Source: Chitinophagaceae bacterium
Lineage (GTDB): Bacteria; Bacteroidota; Bacteroidia; Chitinophagales; Chitinophagaceae
Length of the DNA stretch: 64,000 bases
Direction: 5' to 3'
Assembly: GCA_016720775.1 (NCBI GenBank)
Contig: JADKJX010000009.1
Coordinates: 62,001-126,000 of the forward strand
The notes beneath the pieces are model-generated. The model did no database searches and was not told the origin of the DNA. It was given only the letters and a program-made list of their open reading frames with translations. Of the stretch, positions 16,948-25,762 are shown in pieces; positions within the stretch are counted from its first letter, which is position 1, and each line of letters begins with the position of its first letter. Position numbers and translations under genes: made by a program.

Positions 16948-17616
16948 ATGTTAATAGGAATTGTTGATGATAAGGCATATTTAAGAAATTCGCTTAAAGA
17001 GAAACTGGCCTCTGTAGAAAATGAGATCGAAATAATAATGGAGGCCGGCGATGGTACCGACTTTATAAAACAGATGAAAACCGCATCGCCCAAACCTGAT
17101 GTGGTGCTGATGGATATTGAAATGCATGAACTGAACGGCATTGAAACCATACAAAGGGCTGCCCCGCTTTATCCCTCGGTAAAATTCATCATGCTTACCG
17201 TATTTGATGATGACGAAAGGATCTTTAATGCCATTAAAGCGGGGGCGCATGGCTACTTATTAAAAGAAGCAACAGCCCAGCAGATCATTGATGCCATTTA
17301 CCAGGTACATGAAGATGATGGCGCACCGATGAGTCCGGGTATTGCCCGCAAGGCCTGGAAATGGCTTACCGCTATGTCATCACAACCAGTGGCAGAAAAA
17401 ACCGCTGCATCCAAAAATGAGCTGGAACCACTAAGTGAAAGGGAAAAAGAAATTTTAAAATGCAGTATGGAAGGGAAGGAGTACGCACAAATCGCCGAAC
17501 TGCTTTTCCTGAGCAAACATACGGTGCGCCAGCATATGAAAAATATTTACAGCAAACTGCATGTAAGCAGTAAGATCGAAGCGCTGCAGATCAGTTTGAA
17601 GAATAAATGGATCTGA
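16948..17616 (+). CDS. NarL/FixJ-family response regulator
   Basis: A 222-residue regulator with an N-terminal receiver (acidic pair D7-D8, phospho-accepting D56 in VVLMDIEM, switch Thr in MLTVFDDD, Lys in YLLKEA) and a C-terminal LuxR-type HTH (LSEREKEILKCSMEGKEYAQIAELL ... TVRQHMKNIYSKLHV). It is the expected partner of the kinase just upstream. Its own promoter carries the inverted repeat at 16896, shared with the next gene, so it probably regulates itself and the LamG protein gene. It closely resembles the regulator at 31170-31838 (same length and layout), which suggests a duplication. Confidence 0.95.
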   Translation: MLIGIVDDKAYLRNSLKEKLASVENEIEIIMEAGDGTDFIKQMKTASPKPDVVLMDIEMHELNGIETIQRAAPLYPSVKFIMLTVFDDDERIFNAIKAGAHGYLLKEATAQQIIDAIYQVHEDDGAPMSPGIARKAWKWLTAMSSQPVAEKTAASKNELEPLSEREKEILKCSMEGKEYAQIAELLFLSKHTVRQHMKNIYSKLHVSSKIEALQISLKNKWI

Positions 17617-17637
17617 TCTCCCCCGTTCATTTTAGTA

Positions 17638-17663
17638 CAGCCTCTGATGGGGCTTTTTTCTTT
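17638..17663 (+). terminator. Intrinsic terminator
   Basis: AGCCTC-TGAT-GGGGCT followed by a run of six T, about 20 bases after the response regulator stop. It means the LamG gene is read from its own promoter. Confidence 0.7.
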
Positions 17664-17667
17664 TAAG

Positions 17668-17687
17668 AATGCCGCACAGGGGGTATT
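17668..17687 (+). promoter_or_regulatory. Inverted-repeat operator AATGCC-N8-GGTATT (site 3)
   Basis: Same 20 bases as site 2, followed by TTG at 17686-17688 and, after 20 bases, a -7-like CATTTTTG at 17709-17716. This gives the same operator-promoter arrangement as at the response regulator gene. The LamG gene ATG is at 17749. Confidence 0.7.
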
Positions 17688-17748
17688 GCCTGCCGGGCTA
17701 ATAAGAGACATTTTTGTAAGGTTATAAATCCCGTTTAAACACTTTACA

Positions 17749-20700
17749 ATGAAAGTTTTTTCCACCCTTGCCCTTTTATTTATTTCTGTTTCTGTTTCTT
17801 TTGCGCAAATACCAACACCAGGTAATGTGCTTTGGCTAAAAGCCGATGCAGGAGCATATCACGATGCCGGCGTTACCTTAGCAACCAATGGTCAAACCGT
17901 ACAGCAATGGAACGACCAGAGTGGGAATGCTGCTCATGCAACTTGCACCCCGGTGGGTAGCCGGCCAACCTTTGTAACTAACGTACTTAATGGCAACCCC
18001 GTATTGCGTTTTAGTAACCATTACTTACAAACACCCGATATTGACCTAAGTACTACCGATAAAACAGATATGTATGTAGTGTATAAATCTGTAGCACCTA
18101 ATAACAATTGGGAAGTAGTAGCAGAGCATGGTCCGGATTACAATAGTTATGTAGGGTTTAATTTATTTGAAAATGCACAGGCGCAAACATATAATGGAAT
18201 ATTTACTGGAATTAGCGGAGGTGGATATAATTATAAAGATTACCCTTTTAAAACCAATGAATTTAAAATAGTAAATACCAGTTTTGATAAGGCTGCTGCT
18301 GCCAATGCAAAAGTTAATCTGCGTATCAATGCAAAAGATATTACCCTGTACGATCAACCTTTGGCCGCAAGCTCCGGCAATTTTGCAAACTATCCATTAT
18401 ACATTGGCAACCGTGGAGCCACTTTAGCTTATCCATTAAGTGGTGATATTGCAGAAATTATTTTATACAATCGAAAACTGACACCAACTGAAAAAGTAAC
18501 CATAGAATCTTACTTAAATACAAAATATAATATTCAATGCAATGTAAATAACCCGCAACCCGGCAGTGGCAATTGTTTGCAAATGGGATCCTACGGAGCC
18601 TTTGCACAAGATGATGCCGATATTGATTTTGGGTCTAATGATTTTACAGTAGAGTTCTGGACAATGAAAAGAGCATTGTCGGGCGGCGGTGCTAACTCGG
18701 CATGTGTAAATAAATGGAATAGTGGTTCTGCTCCCGGAACTAATGAGTGGGCCGTTGCCACCACAACCGATGGTAACAATAATATTCCTGCTTTCTTTTT
18801 TGAGACTGGTGTTACAACATACCAGGCCAATGCTGCTACTGCATTAACCATCAATAAATGGTATCACATAGCATCCGTAAGAGAAGGTAATAATATAAAA
18901 ATTTATGTAAATGGAATTCTGGAGGGAACCACAGCCATTCCACCCGGCTCATCAGTTAATAATGTGGCAGCAAGAACTTATATGGCTATGGGATATTATC
19001 CTTCCGGCAGCAGCAACAATTCAAATTTGGATGAAGTAAGGATATGGAATACGGCTTTATCACAAACCACGATCAGGGACTGGATGTGTAAAAAAGAAAC
19101 TTCTTCACATCCCAACCATGCCAGTCTTACAAGATATTACCGCTTTGATGAAACCAGCGGTACCATTTTTGGCGACCAGGTAAATAATTGTGTTACGGAA
19201 GCATATAGCAATGGCGGAATATTAACAACAAGCGGTGCCCCCATAGGTGATAACAGCGCCTATGATTACACGGCCAACACGGCCACTGCTAATATTAACT
19301 TTGGTACCCCAACTGATAACCTTACCGCTACTATGAATGCAGGCACCAGCGCAGGGGTACATGTATATGGCGTAAATGAATTACCCAATTCCACCTCGGG
19401 TATTACACCTTTAACGGGCAATAATAAATATGCCGGCGTATTTGTAGTTAACGGAAATGGCAGTGCTGCCTATACCGCAACTTATAATTATACCAACAAT
19501 ACCAGTGTTAGCCCCGCTATTGAACCCAATTTAAAATTATCTAAACGTTCGGATAATGCGGTTACCAGCTGGAGTTTAGCAACCAGTCAAACATTAAATA
19601 CCGGGGCAAAAACAATTACTGCCACGGGGCAAAACACAGAGTATTTTTTAAGCCAGTCAATAACATTGGTACCTCCAACCTGCGCCGTAAATTTTAATGG
19701 AACTGCCGGTGCCGGTGTGCAGGTAGCTAATAATGCAGCCATCAATTTAACTACGGCGTATACTTATGAAACATGGATAAAAGCGTCAACAGATATTACC
19801 AACTACAGGGCCATCATCAACAGGGATGGTTATCCCAATTATGCTCCGGGTATTTTTATAGCAGCCAATAGTGAACCTGCTCCGGGTAAAATATTAGTAG
19901 TAAATAATATTGGGGGTATTTACAGAACATTATCAGGTACCACATCTGTTAATGATAACCAATGGCATCATATAGCAACTACATACGATGGTGCTGCCAT
20001 GAAAATATATGTAGATGGTGTTTTGGAAAATACATTGGCTGCAACAGGTAGTTTGTATGCCAGTACCGGCCCCCTTGGCATCGGCTATAATTATTCGGCA
20101 GCTAACTATCCTTTCATTGGAAAAATAGATGAAGTAAGGATCTGGAATACGGCAAGAACGGTTGGGCAAATAATTGCGACAATGAATACCACAATGGTGG
20201 GCAACGAAACCGGCCTGGTATTAAATTACGATTTTAATAATGGAGCCTATAATGGTAGCGGGCAAATAGTAACCAATCTCTGCAGTAACACAGGAACTGT
20301 ATTAAACGGAATTACAACAGGTACTGCCAGCACACCAACTTTTGATTGTCCTAATACAAATATTTCACTGGTATCGCCAACCTGCGGCGCCATATTTAAT
20401 GCCACCAGCAAAGTAGATGTAGGAAATGTGGGCGCTATGCCTGCAAAAGGAACGGTGGAGTTCTGGATAAAACCAAGATCATTTTCTAATTACCAGTCGC
20501 CATTGATCATGAGTGCATTGGCAGGGGGAAGCAATAATGGTTTATATTTCTGGATAGATGCTGCCGGTACTTTAAATGGATTAATTGGCAACAGCAATGC
20601 TACTTATAGTTACGGAGTTTATGGAACACTTGCCCTTAATTCAAACAACCATGTTGCGCTTACCTGGGACGTGGCAGCCAATAACTTTAAGGGCTATTTA

Positions 20701-23700
20701 AATGGCAGGCTCATCTTTTCACAAAACAATACTTACTGGCCAACTGCATTGCCCTTCTTTATGTTTGGTACCGGCAGGATAACCACCACCGATTTTTTTA
20801 ATGGCGATATGGATGAAATTCGTTTTTGGAATACAGAACGTACACAGACCGAAATAGTAAGCAATGCTTCGTCAGTGGCAGCTTCTTCAACAGGCTTACA
20901 GGCTTACTATCATTTTAATGAAAATGCTTTAAATGGTAACGGGCAAACCATTTTAAATAAAGCAACAGCAACTGCCGGTACGTTAAATGGAACTACAGAT
21001 GGGTATGTAAAATTCCCCTGCTCATTAAATCCGCCAACCTGTGGCATTACTTTAAGTGGCGCCGCAGGCGAAGGAATCCAAATTCCAAATAACGCAGCCA
21101 TCAACCTTACCAATACATTCACGTATCAAACATGGATCAAAGCATCAGCAGATGTCAGTAACTATCGTTGCCTGTTCAGTAAAGGGGCTTTGGCAACTTC
21201 GGCCCCTTCATTAATGATTGCATCATCAGGTTCCGGAAACGGTGGAAAATTATATGGAACGTACTATATCGGCACTACCTTATTCAGCTTTATTTCAGCA
21301 ACCGCTGTTAATGATAATGAATGGCATCATATTGCATACAGCTATGATGGAGCAACCATAAAATTATACATCGATGGGGTGCTGGATCTTCAACAGGCAG
21401 CAACCGGGGCAATGACCACCAATACAAGCCCTTTATCTATCGGGTATAATTTTACCACAGGTAATTATCCATTTGTTGGTAAAATAGATGAGTTCAGTGC
21501 CTGGAATATTGCCCGGACACAGGCCGACATTCAAAATACAATGAACACTTCTTTTACCGGTAACGAAACAGGACTGGTAGCCTATTATCATTTCAACGAT
21601 AATAGCAGAAGCGGACAAAACAGAATTATAACTAATTTCTGTACAACAACAGGCAGCGCATTAAATGGATCAACCTTTGGTACTGCACTTACACCAGTAT
21701 TTGATTGTGCACCACCGCCTTTTACTGCCCCGGAGTGTAATATGCAGACCAATGGTACAACAGACCAGGCTACGGTACCAAACAATGCATCATTGGGCTT
21801 AAATAATTTTTCAATTGGAGCTTATGTAAAAACAACAGATGCTTCAGGTAATTATAAAAATATTTTGTGGAAAGATGTTGATGGCAGCAACGCTAATTAT
21901 GCTTTGTACATTACCAATACCAATAAGGCACAGATTACATTTCAACGCAATCCAATTGTTGGGCAAGCGCCAAATGCAACAGGCACAACCACCATTACAG
22001 ATGGTAGCTGGCATTACCTGGTGGGTACTTATGATGGCACCAATTTAAAGATATATGTAGACGGCGTATTGGATGGAACAACAGCTACTTCATCAACGCC
22101 AATGACCGGACCCAATCCTTTATACCTTGCCAGCTCTGCCGGATCAAATAAATACAATGGCAGCATGGATGAGATAAGCGTTTGGAACAGGGCTTTATCT
22201 GCAAACGAAATAACCGGTTTAATTGGCCAGCGGTTAGTTGGTAATGAAACAGGGTTGATTGCGTATTACAATTTTGGCGGCAATACTAAAAATGGCCAGG
22301 GTATTACCATTGTCAATTCATGCACGACAACCGGGTCTGCATTAAACGGAACAACGATAGGAACTGCTACAACACCCATCTTTACCTGCAGCGAGATCAT
22401 GGTTACCCCGCCGGCCTGTAATTTATTAATGAATGGTTATAATGATCATGCTTACGTGAATGGCACTGGGGCCATGTCGTATCCGGGGGTTACCAATAAT
22501 TTTACCATGGAGGTAAAAGCAAAAGCATTGTATCCAAAAGGTAATTCATCAGGCGCTCAGTACGATGGTGTGTTCTCTGGTCAAAACTATGTACTCTTCC
22601 CCGACCAGGGTGGCGATGGTTTTGCACCGGGCCACGCAGGTGTGGGAATTAGTTTGGGTACAAACGGAGTTGCTGTGTATGAACATAGCAGCAATTATAT
22701 GCCTGCCCGTATCATCTTTAATAATTATAATACTAATGATTGGGTAAATCTTACGGTGGTAAGCAGTAACGGATTATTGAAATTATACATCAACGGCGCA
22801 TTGGTAAGCACTGCCAGCGCAAGCGGCTATATATTACACCCCAGCGGACATATTGGTGGATACTACGGAACCTTTGCAGGTTATGTAGGTGAAGTAAGAA
22901 TATGGAATGCTGCATTAACGGGAGACCAGATACGAACTAACTTAAATGCAAACCTCACCGGAAGTGAGACCAACCTGATCAGTTTATTTAAATTTAATAA
23001 TAATACTTCTAATGGAACCAACAAGACCATAACAGGCCTTGGAAGTTTTGGCAGCGCCAATCCATACATTACCAACGGAACCAGTTGCACACCGATCTTT
23101 ACCTGTGCCAATACAACCAATGTAAACAGGGATGATATGGTGGGAAGCGGCAGTATGTTTAATCAAAACGGCGGCGGCATTTCATTTGCTGAGTTAGGCG
23201 ACCTGGGAAATATTCCTGCACAGGGAAGTATGATGCTATGGTTTAATGCGGCTTCCTTAAAAGAAAAAGCATTTGTATTCAGCTCGTCACATTTCAGAAA
23301 CAGCCTGGGCAGGTACAAAGGCATTAACCTGTTTACGAGGAGCGATGGAAAACTTCAATTGACCTTTGGTACAGATACAACGGCATCGGGTTACCAGGAT
23401 ACCGTAACAGTTGCTACTAATATTGTTGCAGGCAGATGGAATCATTTTGCCATGAGCTGGGATACGGTTGCAAAAACGTACACCACCTATCTTAACGGTA
23501 TTCAAACAGCAACCGGTAGCACAAACTTCTGGCCTGCACAATTGGAAAGCTTTAAAGCAGGCATTGGCTTGCAGCCATCATCAACTTATGCATGGAACGG
23601 ACAGATAGATGAATTGAGTGAGTGGAATAAAATTTTATCGCTTACTGAAATAAGAAACCAGTTGGCCAGTAAAATAAATTCATCACAATCTAATTATGCC

Positions 23701-24777
23701 AATGTGTTGCATTATTACCGGTTTGATAATAATACCTGCGGTGGCAATTCACTCAGCGATTATAAAGGCACCGTTCATGGTATGGTCTATAATACCAGCT
23801 TAACAACCAGCAGTTCACCCATAGGAGCTTACAGCAGTTACCAGTATGCCGGTAATACATCCACTACTTCTTTACAAATTGGAAACGGGCAAGGGGGTAC
23901 GGATAATGTTACGGCTACCATAAATACCGGAACCGCAAATGGCATTCATCTTTATGGTGAAGACAACTGGCCCAATACGGTAACAGGGGTTAATGATACC
24001 GTACCCGGCAGCAAACGTTATGCAGGCGTGTATATGGTAAACCCCAATACGGCTGCGTATACTTTACTCTATGATTATACAAACAATCCTTATGTAACGC
24101 CGGTTAATGAGTCCTACCTGCGGCTGAGGAAAAGAGATAATAATGCCGTAACCACATGGGGAACGCCTGTTAATATGATATTGGACGAGACATTAAACAC
24201 CGTTACCTGCACCGGCGAAAGTACAGAGTATATCCTGGCGAAGGGGCTGTTTCCGTTGCCGCTTAAATGGCTTTCATTTACAGCACAGTTGAATAATAAC
24301 AAGCAAACCTTATTAAACTGGAAAGTAAGTGCTGAATTTAATGTAAGCCGTTATGAAATTGAATGGAGCAGGGATGGCATTCACTTTACATTAATTGCTA
24401 CAACAGTTTATAATGCTGCGGCAGGAGGAAATTACACAGCACTGCATGTGCAACCTGTAAGCGGTAATAATTACTATCGGGTAAAACAAGTAGATGTGGA
24501 TGGAAGATATAGTTATACCAATATTCAATTGATAAAGCTTACAGATAATATGGTGATCAGTTTTTATCCAAACCCGGCAAAAGATGTTGTAAATATTGTG
24601 GGCTGGGATAAGATCAAACAAATGCAGCTGTATGATATCAGCGGAAGAAAATTGAACGAATGGAAAAAGGTGCAGCCCACTATAACTATAAATAACCTGT
24701 CTAACGGAACCTATGTTTTAAAAGCCGAAATGAGGTCCGGAGAGATGATCGAACAAAAACTGATAGTGAGTAAATAA
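17749..24777 (+). CDS. Giant secreted LamG-repeat protein with type IX secretion sorting domain
   Basis: A 2342-residue protein. Signal peptide 1-20 (ends SVSFAQ). A first lectin-like domain (about 21-265, beginning VLWLKADAGA), then about seven LamG/concanavalin-like domains (starting near 275, 644, 873, 1093, 1326, 1550 and 1791), recognised by repeated Y-VDG-L, GKIDEV-IWN-AR and GNETGLV-YY-FN phrases. Two related Thr/Asn-rich beta segments (about 480-640 and 2010-2165) flank the array. Near the end are an FnIII-like stretch (about 2170-2265) and a C-terminal sorting domain (VISFYPNPAKDVVNI ... GTYVLKAE) for export by the Por (type IX) system. It is probably a surface adhesin or glycan-binding protein. 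The operator at 17668 links it to the neighbouring two-component system. Confidence 0.93.
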   Translation: MKVFSTLALLFISVSVSFAQIPTPGNVLWLKADAGAYHDAGVTLATNGQTVQQWNDQSGNAAHATCTPVGSRPTFVTNVLNGNPVLRFSNHYLQTPDIDLSTTDKTDMYVVYKSVAPNNNWEVVAEHGPDYNSYVGFNLFENAQAQTYNGIFTGISGGGYNYKDYPFKTNEFKIVNTSFDKAAAANAKVNLRINAKDITLYDQPLAASSGNFANYPLYIGNRGATLAYPLSGDIAEIILYNRKLTPTEKVTIESYLNTKYNIQCNVNNPQPGSGNCLQMGSYGAFAQDDADIDFGSNDFTVEFWTMKRALSGGGANSACVNKWNSGSAPGTNEWAVATTTDGNNNIPAFFFETGVTTYQANAATALTINKWYHIASVREGNNIKIYVNGILEGTTAIPPGSSVNNVAARTYMAMGYYPSGSSNNSNLDEVRIWNTALSQTTIRDWMCKKETSSHPNHASLTRYYRFDETSGTIFGDQVNNCVTEAYSNGGILTTSGAPIGDNSAYDYTANTATANINFGTPTDNLTATMNAGTSAGVHVYGVNELPNSTSGITPLTGNNKYAGVFVVNGNGSAAYTATYNYTNNTSVSPAIEPNLKLSKRSDNAVTSWSLATSQTLNTGAKTITATGQNTEYFLSQSITLVPPTCAVNFNGTAGAGVQVANNAAINLTTAYTYETWIKASTDITNYRAIINRDGYPNYAPGIFIAANSEPAPGKILVVNNIGGIYRTLSGTTSVNDNQWHHIATTYDGAAMKIYVDGVLENTLAATGSLYASTGPLGIGYNYSAANYPFIGKIDEVRIWNTARTVGQIIATMNTTMVGNETGLVLNYDFNNGAYNGSGQIVTNLCSNTGTVLNGITTGTASTPTFDCPNTNISLVSPTCGAIFNATSKVDVGNVGAMPAKGTVEFWIKPRSFSNYQSPLIMSALAGGSNNGLYFWIDAAGTLNGLIGNSNATYSYGVYGTLALNSNNHVALTWDVAANNFKGYLNGRLIFSQNNTYWPTALPFFMFGTGRITTTDFFNGDMDEIRFWNTERTQTEIVSNASSVAASSTGLQAYYHFNENALNGNGQTILNKATATAGTLNGTTDGYVKFPCSLNPPTCGITLSGAAGEGIQIPNNAAINLTNTFTYQTWIKASADVSNYRCLFSKGALATSAPSLMIASSGSGNGGKLYGTYYIGTTLFSFISATAVNDNEWHHIAYSYDGATIKLYIDGVLDLQQAATGAMTTNTSPLSIGYNFTTGNYPFVGKIDEFSAWNIARTQADIQNTMNTSFTGNETGLVAYYHFNDNSRSGQNRIITNFCTTTGSALNGSTFGTALTPVFDCAPPPFTAPECNMQTNGTTDQATVPNNASLGLNNFSIGAYVKTTDASGNYKNILWKDVDGSNANYALYITNTNKAQITFQRNPIVGQAPNATGTTTITDGSWHYLVGTYDGTNLKIYVDGVLDGTTATSSTPMTGPNPLYLASSAGSNKYNGSMDEISVWNRALSANEITGLIGQRLVGNETGLIAYYNFGGNTKNGQGITIVNSCTTTGSALNGTTIGTATTPIFTCSEIMVTPPACNLLMNGYNDHAYVNGTGAMSYPGVTNNFTMEVKAKALYPKGNSSGAQYDGVFSGQNYVLFPDQGGDGFAPGHAGVGISLGTNGVAVYEHSSNYMPARIIFNNYNTNDWVNLTVVSSNGLLKLYINGALVSTASASGYILHPSGHIGGYYGTFAGYVGEVRIWNAALTGDQIRTNLNANLTGSETNLISLFKFNNNTSNGTNKTITGLGSFGSANPYITNGTSCTPIFTCANTTNVNRDDMVGSGSMFNQNGGGISFAELGDLGNIPAQGSMMLWFNAASLKEKAFVFSSSHFRNSLGRYKGINLFTRSDGKLQLTFGTDTTASGYQDTVTVATNIVAGRWNHFAMSWDTVAKTYTTYLNGIQTATGSTNFWPAQLESFKAGIGLQPSSTYAWNGQIDELSEWNKILSLTEIRNQLASKINSSQSNYANVLHYYRFDNNTCGGNSLSDYKGTVHGMVYNTSLTTSSSPIGAYSSYQYAGNTSTTSLQIGNGQGGTDNVTATINTGTANGIHLYGEDNWPNTVTGVNDTVPGSKRYAGVYMVNPNTAAYTLLYDYTNNPYVTPVNESYLRLRKRDNNAVTTWGTPVNMILDETLNTVTCTGESTEYILAKGLFPLPLKWLSFTAQLNNNKQTLLNWKVSAEFNVSRYEIEWSRDGIHFTLIATTVYNAAAGGNYTALHVQPVSGNNYYRVKQVDVDGRYSYTNIQLIKLTDNMVISFYPNPAKDVVNIVGWDKIKQMQLYDISGRKLNEWKKVQPTITINNLSNGTYVLKAEMRSGEMIEQKLIVSK

Positions 24778-24824
24778 ATAATACCGAAGAAAAATTTTGA
24801 TCCCCCCTTCCACATACGCAGCAT

Positions 24825-24865
24825 AATAATAACATGCCGGTCTGAAAGACCGGCATGTTATTATT
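24825..24865 (+). terminator. Perfect 18-bp hairpin between LamG gene and methyltransferase gene
   Basis: AATAATAACATGCCGGTC and its exact complement flank the loop TGAAA. The arms are longer than a typical terminator stem; it ends 17 bases before the next ATG, and a -7-like TAATTTTG (24871-24878) follows directly. Likely a terminator of the LamG gene. Confidence 0.75.
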
Positions 24866-24882
24866 AGCCGTAATTTTGCCCG

Positions 24883-25710
24883 ATGGAAATGTATCAATCT
24901 TATTTTGAAGAAAACAAGCAGAGCTGGAACAAACGAACGGCTGTGCACAAAGACTCTGCCTTCTATGACCTGGCCGGGTTTAAAAAAGGGCTGTCTTCGC
25001 TGAAAAAAATTGAACTGAGCGAACTGGGCGATGTAAAAGGAAAAACACTGCTTCACCTGCAATGCCATTTTGGAATGGATACCATGAGCTGGGAAAGGGA
25101 AGGAGCCGTTGTTACCGGGGTTGACCTGAGTGATGAAGCCATTAAACTGGCCAATGAGATCAAAGATGAATTAAAATTAAACGCTGATTTTATTTGTGCT
25201 AACATCTATGATTTAGCAGACGGTTCTAAAGTCCCTCCTTTGGGGGGATTTAGGGAGGCTGGATTCGATATTGTTTTTACCTCGTACGGCACTATTGGCT
25301 GGCTGCCCGACCTGGATAAGTGGGCAGCGATCGTTTCGCATTTTTTAAAACCGGGCGGCACTTTCTATATCGCCGATTTTCACCCCACGCTCTGGATGAT
25401 GGACAATGACTTTGAACACATCAAATACAACTATTTCAATACGGAAGTGATCACGGAAGAAATATCCGGTTCTTACTCTGATCGCAATGCCCCGATAAGA
25501 TCAACGGAGCATGGCTGGAATCATCCGTTCTCAGAAATACTGAATTCACTTATTAAGCACGGTCTGCAGATCCAGCAGTTCAACGAATTCCCATACTCTC
25601 CCTATAATTGCTTTAATAAGATGGAGCAGGGAGAAGATGGTATGTGGCGTATAAAAGGCATGGATGAAAAAATGCCCATGATGTATTCCATCAAAGCGAT
25701 AAAAAAATAA
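24883..25710 (+). CDS. Class I SAM-dependent methyltransferase
   Basis: A 275-residue enzyme with the SAM-binding Rossmann motifs: TLLHLQCHFGMDTMSW (motif I variant), VTGVDLSDEAIKLA (acidic end of strand 2), FDIVFTSYGTIGWLPDL (motif post-II) and FLKPGGTFYIADFHP (motif III). The substrate is not evident; the C-terminal PYNCF ... MYSIKA pattern is shared by a Bacteroidota group of unknown target. Residues 116-128 (GSKVPPLGGFREA) look foreign: they are encoded by an in-frame palindromic repeat element at 25228-25260, inserted between NIYDLAD and GFDIVF on a surface loop. The reading frame is kept, so the protein may still be active. Confidence 0.88.
   Translation: MEMYQSYFEENKQSWNKRTAVHKDSAFYDLAGFKKGLSSLKKIELSELGDVKGKTLLHLQCHFGMDTMSWEREGAVVTGVDLSDEAIKLANEIKDELKLNADFICANIYDLADGSKVPPLGGFREAGFDIVFTSYGTIGWLPDLDKWAAIVSHFLKPGGTFYIADFHPTLWMMDNDFEHIKYNYFNTEVITEEISGSYSDRNAPIRSTEHGWNHPFSEILNSLIKHGLQIQQFNEFPYSPYNCFNKMEQGEDGMWRIKGMDEKMPMMYSIKAIKK
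25228..25260 (+). repeat. Short palindromic repeat element inserted in frame in a methyltransferase gene
   Basis: A 33-base segment with arms CCCTCC (25233-25238) and GGGAGG (25253-25258), of the type that recurs as intergenic and intragenic elements in Bacteroidota genomes (from memory, not searched). Length is a multiple of three. Confidence 0.6.
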
Positions 25711-25733
25711 GGGCTGGCTTGCACCAGGCCCTT
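25709..25733. terminator. Hairpin between convergent genes
   Basis: AAGGGCTGG paired with CCAGGCCCTT (one bulged G), then TT. It overlaps the methyltransferase stop codon and lies 30 bases before the end of the convergent ELWxTDGT gene. Confidence 0.6.
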
Positions 25734-25762
25734 TTGCAGACTGCTTGTAATGGGTTTACTGA

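Noticed and set aside
22881..23541. Minus-strand open frames within the LamG gene
   Set aside because: They are mirror frames of a repetitive coding region, with compositions typical of antisense shadows.
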